Source: Chlamydiia bacterium (lineage in GTDB: Bacteria > Chlamydiota > Chlamydiia > Chlamydiales > JAAZZY01). From it: a DNA stretch of 10,378 bases. The position numbers and the translations under genes are program-made. Below the pieces are notes generated by a model. The model did not search any database. It was given only the letters and a program-made list of their open reading frames with translations, and was not told the origin of the DNA. This document shows, piece by piece, positions 1 through 5,264 of the stretch. The stretch lies in the NCBI GenBank assembly GCA_014239035.1, contig JAAZZY010000057.1:1-10378 (forward strand), given 5' to 3'. Position 1 is the first letter of the stretch, and each line of letters opens with the position of its first letter.

Positions 1-5
1 GCTCT

Positions 6-503
6 ATGACTGAAAAAGAGACATATGAAAGACCTCTGGCATGCTCAGCATGCTCGAAGAAAATTGAAGTGAAATACACAGAAGTTGATGAGACTATCAA
101 GCAGTGCTACTATATGTGTTCGCAATGCCCTGTGCTTGAGCAGTTTTTATTTCAAGAAGAAGAACGCGACTATCAAGTGTCCTCAAACCTAACCTGCGGA
201 CATTGCAATACTTCTTTAAAAGATATCCAACATGGAGAGTCCCTCGGTTGCTCTGATTGCTATGTCACATTTGAAAGCTTTATCCTTAAAGAACTTAAAG
301 ATACTCTGCCTATTATACAAGAAGGCGTAAATCTTTGTCACCAAGGGCATAAACCAGGAGAGCTTAAAGAGATCAATCCCTCTCTAAAGATCTTAGCATT
401 AAATGAGGCGCTCACTCAAACTCTCAATGAAGAAGACTATGAACAAGCTGCGTGGATTAGAGACCAGATTCAAGAACTTAAAAAGAAAATGAAAGGCATA
501 TGA
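6..503 (+). CDS. mcsA: McsA-like zinc-finger / UVR-motif protein
   Basis: This is probably the partner and activator of McsB, the protein arginine kinase that works with the ClpC protease in Firmicutes. Over 165 residues there are four CxxC pairs (Cys13/16, 38/41, 64/67, 82/85), the usual number of zinc-binding pairs in McsA. An HxGHKP segment follows near residue 114, similar to the HxGKxP segment of McsA. The C-terminal 35 residues (about 127-162) form a UvrB/UvrC (UVR) motif with the characteristic EDYEQAAWIRDQI core. The gene overlaps the next one by four bases (ATGA), which fits co-translation of a complex. Only five bases lie upstream in the window, so the promoter and ribosome site cannot be judged. 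Chlamydia has a similar McsA/McsB pair, as I recall downstream of frr. The family assignment is strong; a role in proteolysis control is inferred. Confidence 0.88.
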   Translation: MTEKETYERPLACSACSKKIEVKYTEVDETIKQCYYMCSQCPVLEQFLFQEEERDYQVSSNLTCGHCNTSLKDIQHGESLGCSDCYVTFESFILKELKDTLPIIQEGVNLCHQGHKPGELKEINPSLKILALNEALTQTLNEEDYEQAAWIRDQIQELKKKMKGI

Positions 504-1546
504 GCACTTCTTTATTTTCAAAGCCCTTCCTCTCAAATTTCTGGGCAAAAAATAAAAACTCTATTTGGTTAGCTTCTGCAATAAGGCTGCATCGCAACCT
601 TAAAACGCATCATTTTCCTCATAAACTCTCTGGATCTTTTCTCTCTGACTTAACTCAAATGCTTAAGCACCCGATAGAGAACTGCCCAAAGCTAAAGAAG
701 GGCCATTTCTTTTTTTTCAAAGACTTATTGCCCCATGAAAAGCAGCTCCTTTTTGAATACTATTTATCTAGACACAATTATCAATCACTCCATGGAGGGG
801 AAGGTCTTTTTGTAGATCTATCTTCTCATATGCATGTGCTTATAAATACTAAAGACCACATCATCCTAAATTGTGTAGACACATCCAACCATCTCGAAGA
901 GGCTTGGAATAAATTGATGCACATTGAAAATGAGCTCTCTCAGGAAATTGAATTCGCTTTTTCTTCTAAGTTCGGCTTTCTAACGTCTAACATAGGTGAT
1001 TGTGGCACCGGCCTTCACATTGATCTTTTCTTGCACTTACCTGCTCTAGCCCACTCTAACCAACTAGATGATGTCCTAGAAAAAAATGCATCTTTAGGTC
1101 ACGACTTTTCTTCCATCTATGGACAAAGTGACGACTTTACTGGAGATGTAATTGTATTATCCAACATGCAAACTTTAGGACTATCAGAAGAGCAACTCAT
1201 AAAAACTATGCACAGTTATGCCCTAAACCTAATTATCTCTGAGAAAAAAGCCCGCGACTCTATTGAAGAGAACCCTTCAGAAATGAAGAATAAAGTAAGC
1301 AAAGCGCTTGGAACTTTAAAACATGCTTATCAATTAGGTGTAAAAGAAGCTTTTGAGTGCCTAAGTTTATGCAAATTGGGTGTTGAACTTGATTGGATCA
1401 AAGGTCTACCGCTTGAAATGGTAAATGAACTATTTTTTTCTGTAGGAAAAGGTGTTTTAAAGTTGAATCTTCAAGATCTAGGTTCCGATCCATCTGAACA
1501 AAGAGCGCAGCTAATAAAGCGCGAAATAGAGAAAGCGACTTTTTAA
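500..1546 (+). CDS. mcsB: McsB-like protein (phosphagen kinase fold), probably catalytically degenerate
   Basis: This 348-residue protein aligns along its whole length with McsB, the kinase that phosphorylates arginines in proteins. Landmarks are the N-terminal LASAIRLHRN (24-33; family form LSSRIRLARN), DHIILN (119-124; DHIRIQ), GFLTSNIGDCGTGL (159-172; GYLTACPTNVGTGL), HLPAL (179-183) and the LGVELDWIKGL region (293-303). Key active-site positions are changed. NEED is NTKD (116-119), the catalytic Cys position is Asn164, RGIYGE is SSIYGQ (204-209), and the Arg of SSRIR is Ala. The C-terminal phosphoarginine-sensing RDxxRA motif is PSEQRA. The fold therefore looks kept while kinase activity is doubtful. 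The start is supported by a GAAAGG site just upstream (491-496) and the ATGA overlap with mcsA. The protein could act as a ClpC adaptor without phosphorylation; that is inference. Confidence 0.85.
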   Translation: MSTSLFSKPFLSNFWAKNKNSIWLASAIRLHRNLKTHHFPHKLSGSFLSDLTQMLKHPIENCPKLKKGHFFFFKDLLPHEKQLLFEYYLSRHNYQSLHGGEGLFVDLSSHMHVLINTKDHIILNCVDTSNHLEEAWNKLMHIENELSQEIEFAFSSKFGFLTSNIGDCGTGLHIDLFLHLPALAHSNQLDDVLEKNASLGHDFSSIYGQSDDFTGDVIVLSNMQTLGLSEEQLIKTMHSYALNLIISEKKARDSIEENPSEMKNKVSKALGTLKHAYQLGVKEAFECLSLCKLGVELDWIKGLPLEMVNELFFSVGKGVLKLNLQDLGSDPSEQRAQLIKREIEKATF

Positions 1547-1551
1547 AAAAA

Positions 1552-1584
1552 AAAGAAACAAACCAAATATCGGCTTGTTTCTTT
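1552..1584. terminator. Bidirectional intrinsic terminator between convergent genes
   Basis: A 13-bp stem (1552-1564 with 1572-1584) encloses a seven-base loop. Read on the minus strand, the only irregular pair is a G-U and the hairpin is followed at once by about ten T residues, so it is a good terminator for the small minus-strand gene. Read on the plus strand that pair becomes an A-C mismatch, but the preceding A-run and T-rich 3' arm make it usable for mcsB as well, whose stop codon is only a few bases upstream. Confidence 0.75.
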
Positions 1585-1606
1585 CTCAGAAAAAAAGTCT
1601 TTTTAA

Positions 1607-1885
1607 CTAGACTCCTGTAGGATCTTCTTGACCTGTAGAACCTGTAGGATCTGCAGGTGTAGTACCTGAACATAGGTATACAGCTGTTAGAGCTACTGCA
1701 GCCAATGCCAACCCTGTTACGAGTGCAGCTTTTGGATCGTCTTTAATAAGAGTAACGGTTTTGTTGTAACCGATCTTACCTTTTTCTACTGCTGTTTCTG
1801 CATATCCCTTTAGAGAAGTTGCTGCGCTGCTTCCAGCTGAGTACATGGATGAACCCCATGACTGTAATGTCCCACTAATATTCAT
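1607..1885 (-). CDS. Small single-pass membrane protein with acidic DPTG-repeat tail, unknown function
   Basis: I do not recognise this 92-residue protein. The frame is open for 11 codons further upstream, but the ATG at 1885 is preferred because an AGAGG ribosome site (1892-1896, minus strand) sits six bases before it. The N-terminal half is Ser/Ala/Gly-rich and probably helical, with no signal peptide. One hydrophobic segment spans about residues 53-73 (AALVTGLALAAVALTAVYLC). The tail is Pro/Thr/Gly-rich and acidic and ends in a repeated DPTG unit. The layout, a soluble N-terminus followed by a late membrane anchor, loosely resembles small DUF883/ElaB-type anchored proteins, but the likeness is weak. 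The gene has its own promoter candidate (1917-1945) and a terminator (1552-1584), so it is probably monocistronic. It converges on mcsB. In this phylum an inclusion-membrane or envelope role is conceivable but unsupported. Confidence 0.7.
   Translation of the reverse strand: MNISGTLQSWGSSMYSAGSSAATSLKGYAETAVEKGKIGYNKTVTLIKDDPKAALVTGLALAAVALTAVYLCSGTTPADPTGSTGQEDPTGV
1614..1652. repeat. Short direct repeat coding for the DPTG tail
   Basis: The 12-mer CCTGTAGGATCT occurs at 1614-1625 and again at 1641-1652, with a partial copy (CCTGTAGAA) at 1632-1640. On the minus strand this encodes the DPTG-STG-QEDPTG tail of the small membrane protein. The pattern suggests growth by slippage, so copy number may vary among strains. 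Confidence 0.7.
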
Positions 1886-1916
1886 ATATAGCCTCTTGTT
1901 GTTAAAACCTGGTAAC

Positions 1917-1945
1917 AAAATAAATTAATCATTAATTGTTCACAA
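1917..1945 (-). promoter_or_regulatory. Sigma-66/sigma-70-type promoter for the small membrane protein gene
   Basis: On the minus strand TTGTGA (1940-1945) is followed after 17 bases by TATTTT (1917-1922). The predicted transcript start near 1910 gives a leader of about 25 bases containing the AGAGG site. The -35 box overlaps the left arm of the inverted repeat at 1932-1942, a place where a bound protein could block it. Confidence 0.5.
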
Positions 1946-2011
1946 ACAAAAAAACTACTAGAGAAACAACTTCCTCTGAAGAAAGCTTCTAGGTTTCGAT
2001 TGAACAATTAA
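1932..2011. repeat. Inverted repeat with 11-bp perfect arms in the divergent intergenic gap
   Basis: TTAATTGTTCA (1932-1942) is the exact reverse complement of TGAACAATTAA (2001-2011). Between the arms lie smaller pairings: GAAAC with GTTTC (1963-1967 and 1993-1997) and GAAG with CTTC (1978-1981 and 1986-1989). A further CAAACAA/TTGTTTG pair (1943-1949 and 2014-2020) adjoins the arms. The element could be two operator half-sites about 69 bases apart or a nested folded RNA. The gap (1886-2077) holds no open reading frame that I would call a gene. Confidence 0.5.
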
Positions 2012-2029
2012 GCTTGTTTGCGATATATT

Positions 2030-2058
2030 TTAGCATGATTAGATATTTTTCTTACAAT
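2030..2058 (+). promoter_or_regulatory. Promoter candidate for the peptide deformylase pair
   Basis: TTAGCA (2030-2035) and TACAAT (2053-2058) are separated by 17 bases and match four and five of six consensus bases. Transcription would start near 2065, leaving only about 13 bases before the ATG at 2078. No Shine-Dalgarno sequence is visible in that short leader. Confidence 0.45.
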
Positions 2059-2077
2059 AAAATCTAACTCTACTTCT

Positions 2078-2725
2078 ATGAATTTAAATTTTCTTACCTT
2101 TGATAATCAATTATTAAGCCAACAGTGCTTAAAAGTTTCACCTAATTATATCACTTCGATAGAAATACAAAGGTTTATAAAAGAGTTTTTGATCTTTTGC
2201 GGGTATGAAGCCAAAGTTCTACCAAAACCAAAACTTACCAGAATGGTTGGCTGCGCCGCTCCACAAGTTGGTAAAATGCTTCGGATTATTATCGTCGACA
2301 ATACCATTAATCCACTAAAGCGGAATTTTACCCAGTCTGAATTTCATGTCCTCATTAATCCAAAGATTATTTGGTCATCTCAAGAAACAGACCGATACCC
2401 TGAATCTTGTTACTCCGTTCCTTTATGTTATTGCGGACTGATTGAAAGATCTACAGCTATAGTTGTAGAAGCTTATAATAAATCAGGAAAGCGTATAAGA
2501 CGCCGATATGAAAACTATACAGCAAGAATTGTTCAGCACGAAATGGACCATCTAGAAGGGATACGTTTCCCCCAAAAAGCGCAAAGTAGTGAAGAAATCC
2601 ATCTCCTCTCTTTCTCTAAAAGAGAAGATCTCCTCAATTATCGCACTCACTGGAGAGATTGGAAGAAGCATTCTTCTAAAAGAGAATTTTTAAAGCTAAA
2701 GAAAGGCCAGTATGCTAGGATATAA
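2078..2725 (+). CDS. Peptide deformylase paralogue 1 (variant motif 2)
   Basis: This is a metal-dependent hydrolase of the peptide deformylase family, which removes formyl groups from the N-terminal methionine of new proteins. Over 215 residues all three family motifs are placed as expected: motif 1 VGCAAPQ (57-63, with the catalytic Gln), motif 2 ESCYS (109-113, metal ligand Cys111) and motif 3 HEMDH (154-158, two metal-binding His and the catalytic Glu). Motif 2 normally reads EGCLS, so Gly is replaced by Ser and Leu by Tyr. The metal ligands are intact and activity is possible. A charged C-terminal extension of about 45 residues with a YRxHWRDWKKH segment (188-198) is shared with the next gene, so the two are tandem paralogues. 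It overlaps that gene by 14 bases. The start lacks a clear ribosome site and could be slightly different. Confidence 0.85.
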   Translation: MNLNFLTFDNQLLSQQCLKVSPNYITSIEIQRFIKEFLIFCGYEAKVLPKPKLTRMVGCAAPQVGKMLRIIIVDNTINPLKRNFTQSEFHVLINPKIIWSSQETDRYPESCYSVPLCYCGLIERSTAIVVEAYNKSGKRIRRRYENYTARIVQHEMDHLEGIRFPQKAQSSEEIHLLSFSKREDLLNYRTHWRDWKKHSSKREFLKLKKGQYARI

Positions 2726-3437
2726 AACTTTAAGTATCGTAGGATTCTTCTTACTGATGATTTCTAAAACAGCCTGTTCACTTCAATTTGTTCCTGCTGA
2801 TGATTCTCGATTAAACCAAAAATCGGAGCAAATTTATCCTGCAGAAATTAAATCCGATAAAATCCAAACATTAATTAATGAGATGCTTGCCCTTTCAGGG
2901 TATGAAGCAGATCCCGCAAAGTATGAAAAATCAGGTGTTTTAGTGGGTCTCGCTGCCCCTCAGATTGGCGAAATGAGACAAATAATAATTATAAACACAT
3001 CAACAAGCCAAGAGATTAAAATGGGAACACTTCCAAAGTTTGATGTTCTAATTAACCCTCGCATAATATGGGAGTCCAATGAACGTGAAGTTAGCCACGA
3101 AGGCTGCTTTTCGGTCCCAGAGATTTATATTGGCTGCCCTAAACGTCCAATCGCCCTAGTAGTAGAAGCTTATGATCGAGAAGGAGCTAGGTGCACTAAG
3201 CGTTATGAGGGCTCTGCTGCCTTTGTGGCCCACCACGAAATAGACCATTTAAATGGGGTTCGCTTCCCAGAGCGCCTAGATTCTGAAAAGGATCTACACA
3301 TCTTAGATAGTGAGTCCGAGCTGCCCAGGTACCGCAAAGAATGGAAAAACTGGGATAAACATGCATCTGCTAAGCTGCTAGAGCAGATGAGAAATGGAGA
3401 CTATTCAGAGCTAGTAGAGGAACAAAAAGTAAATTAA
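2712..3437 (+). CDS. def: Peptide deformylase paralogue 2 with N-terminal signal-like segment
   Basis: This 241-residue protein has canonical deformylase motifs: VGLAAPQ (78-84), EGCFS (130-134, metal ligand Cys132) and HEIDH (175-179). It is therefore the more conventional of the two paralogues and is likely catalytic. Unusually, its first 25 residues look like a signal peptide or membrane anchor: a Lys at position 5, then a hydrophobic stretch (about 7-17, IVGFFLLM core) and then KTAC (19-22). The Cys recalls a lipoprotein lipobox, but Lys at -3 argues against lipidation. The start is supported by GAAAGG five bases upstream (2701-2706), inside the preceding gene. A start at Met16 would shorten the hydrophobic segment. 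The C-terminal YRKEWKNWDKH segment (207-217) is shared with paralogue 1. The deformylase call is firm; export or membrane attachment is inferred from the N-terminus alone. Confidence 0.88.
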   Translation: MLGYKTLSIVGFFLLMISKTACSLQFVPADDSRLNQKSEQIYPAEIKSDKIQTLINEMLALSGYEADPAKYEKSGVLVGLAAPQIGEMRQIIIINTSTSQEIKMGTLPKFDVLINPRIIWESNEREVSHEGCFSVPEIYIGCPKRPIALVVEAYDREGARCTKRYEGSAAFVAHHEIDHLNGVRFPERLDSEKDLHILDSESELPRYRKEWKNWDKHASAKLLEQMRNGDYSELVEEQKVN

Positions 3438-3500
3438 AATCTTTATTTTACCATTTCAGCGCTTTTAGAGTGCCCAATATGAAAAAATCGGGGCTTTGAA

Positions 3501-3529
3501 TAGACAAAATTCCCATTTTCATTTAAAAT
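3501..3529 (+). promoter_or_regulatory. Promoter candidate for rpoD-dinG
   Basis: TAGACA (3501-3506) and TAAAAT (3524-3529) are exactly 17 bases apart and each matches five of six consensus bases. Transcription would begin near 3536, giving a leader of about 60 bases that contains the perfect palindrome GGAGCAGCTCC (3545-3555). A second perfect -10-like TATAAT (3584-3589) lies seven bases before the ATG but lacks a matching -35 box. The gap between the deformylases and rpoD (3438-3596) contains no gene, and I see no clear terminator in it. Confidence 0.5.
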
Positions 3530-3596
3530 TTTGCTAAATGGTTCGGAGCAGCTCCTATTTAATCTTTTTTAATCCCCGAAATATATAATTATCTGT

Positions 3597-5264
3597 ATGT
3601 CAAATAATGATTTAGAACAATCTTTCAGTCGCCAGCATCAGCAGAAAATTGAAGAGATCATTTCGATTGCTAAAGAACAAGGGTTTATCACCTACGAAGA
3701 TATTAATGAAACTCTCCCTATGTCCTTTGATTCTCCAGAACAAATAGATCAGATGTTGATCTTTTTAAATGGAATGGACATTCAAATTCTAAACCAGTCC
3801 GAAGTTGAAAGACAAAAAGAACGTAAAAAAGAAGCCAAAGAAATTGAGGGTCTTGCCAGAAAGGGAGAAAGTGCAACTCCAGATGATCCTGTTCGCATGT
3901 ACCTCAAAGAGATGGGCTCTGTTCCTCTTTTAACACGTGAAGAAGAAGTTGAGATCTCTAAACGTATAGAAAAAGCGCAGTTTCAAATTCAGCGCATTAT
4001 TATGCGATTTAGATACTCTACTCGCGAAGCGATTTCAATAGGCCATTTTCTTATCCATACCAAAGAGCGTTTTGATAAGTGTATTGCTGAAAAGGAAATC
4101 GCTGATAAACAAGTCTTTTTAACAGTTCTCCCTAAACTTTGTGTACTTCTACGAAAAGAAGACAATGAACTACAAAATCTTCTCATAGAGTCTAAAAAAG
4201 CGAGTGTCTCAAAGACTGAAAAGATTAAACACATCAATTTAATTGAAAAAAACCGAATCCGCACCCAAGCATACCTTAGACAGTTCCATTTTCGCTATAA
4301 CATCACTGAAGATTTCGGAGAGGTCATCTTAAGAGCGTACGATCGCTTTTTAACCCTTGAAAAAGAAGTTAAAGACCTGTCTACGCGAGCTGAACGTAAT
4401 AAATTTGCCGCAGCAAAGCTGCAAGCCACAAACCGCAAGCTGAAAAAAAATGAACTCGCCGCAGGACGCACTATTGATGAATTCAAAAAAGACGTCCGCA
4501 TGCTGCAAAGGTGGATGGATAAAAGCTACGAAGCAAAACGCGAGATGGTTGAATCCAACCTCCGTCTAGTTATCTCCATAGCAAAAAAATACACTAACCG
4601 CGGTCTTTCTTTCTTAGATTTGATTCAAGAAGGAAATATGGGTTTGATGAAGGCAGTAGAGAAGTTTGAGTACCGCAGAGGCTACAAATTTTCTACTTAC
4701 GCAACCTGGTGGATTCGTCAGGCAGTAACCCGTGCTATTGCCGATCAAGCTAGAACTATTCGTATTCCTGTGCATATGATCGAAACGATCAATAAAGTTC
4801 TTAGAGCTGCTAAAAAGCTAATGATGGAAACAGGTAGAGAGCCAACTCCTGAAGAGCTAGCAGAAGAAGTAGGTATCACGCCAGAGCGCGTTAGAGAAAT
4901 TTACAAAATTGCCCAACATCCAATCTCACTTCAAGCAGAAGTTGGTGACGGTGGAGATAGTCAATTTGGAGACTTTATTGAAGACACCGGTGTCGAATCT
5001 CCAGCAGAAGCAACAGGCTATTCGATCTTAAAAGATAAAATGAATGAAGTCCTGGAGACTTTAACAGATCGAGAACGCACAGTTTTAATTCAACGCTTTG
5101 GACTTGCTGATGGTAAGCCAAAAACACTCGAAGAAGTTGGTGTTGAATTTAACGTCACAAGAGAAAGAATTCGTCAAATTGAAGCCAAGGCTTTAAGAAA
5201 AATGAGACATCCGATAAGATCTAAGCAACTCCAAGCATTTTTAGATCTACTCGAGACGGAATAA
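3597..5264 (+). CDS. rpoD: RNA polymerase primary sigma factor (chlamydial sigma-66 type)
   Basis: This is the housekeeping sigma factor, which directs RNA polymerase to most promoters. The 555 residues contain a region 1.1-like N-terminus (about 14-70, with GFITYEDINETLP), region 1.2 (DDPVRMYLKEMG, 96-107), a non-conserved insert (about 130-310), and region 2 (317-394). Region 2 includes the GLSFLDLIQEGNMGLMKAV core and the promoter-melting and -10 contacts YKFSTYATWWIRQA. Region 3 follows (395-465), then region 4 with its helix-turn-helix (TLEEVGVEFNVTRERIRQIE, 510-529). From memory it matches Chlamydia sigma-66 (about 571 residues) very closely throughout, which is the best taxonomic marker here. 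The start agrees with the chlamydial N-terminus, although no Shine-Dalgarno sequence precedes it. The stop codon overlaps the dinG start by one base (TAATG), so the helicase is probably co-transcribed and translationally coupled. Confidence 0.97.
   Translation: MSNNDLEQSFSRQHQQKIEEIISIAKEQGFITYEDINETLPMSFDSPEQIDQMLIFLNGMDIQILNQSEVERQKERKKEAKEIEGLARKGESATPDDPVRMYLKEMGSVPLLTREEEVEISKRIEKAQFQIQRIIMRFRYSTREAISIGHFLIHTKERFDKCIAEKEIADKQVFLTVLPKLCVLLRKEDNELQNLLIESKKASVSKTEKIKHINLIEKNRIRTQAYLRQFHFRYNITEDFGEVILRAYDRFLTLEKEVKDLSTRAERNKFAAAKLQATNRKLKKNELAAGRTIDEFKKDVRMLQRWMDKSYEAKREMVESNLRLVISIAKKYTNRGLSFLDLIQEGNMGLMKAVEKFEYRRGYKFSTYATWWIRQAVTRAIADQARTIRIPVHMIETINKVLRAAKKLMMETGREPTPEELAEEVGITPERVREIYKIAQHPISLQAEVGDGGDSQFGDFIEDTGVESPAEATGYSILKDKMNEVLETLTDRERTVLIQRFGLADGKPKTLEEVGVEFNVTRERIRQIEAKALRKMRHPIRSKQLQAFLDLLETE

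Noticed and set aside
1886..1918. Longer start for the small membrane protein (ATG at 1918, 11 extra residues).
   Set aside because: The AGAGG site correctly precedes the ATG at 1885, and the longer version would overlap the predicted -10 box and transcript start.
3455..3480. GCGCTTTTAGAGTGC after the deformylases, considered as a CIRCE element or terminator.
   Set aside because: It lacks the TTAGCACTC-N9-GAGTGCTAA pattern of CIRCE, and the weak stem is not followed by a T-run.
3545..3571. GGAGCAGCTCC followed by a T-run before rpoD, read as a terminator or attenuator.
   Set aside because: As a hairpin the palindrome leaves a one-base loop, or only three pairs with a five-base loop, and the T-run is about ten bases further on. 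It is better described as a DNA palindrome.
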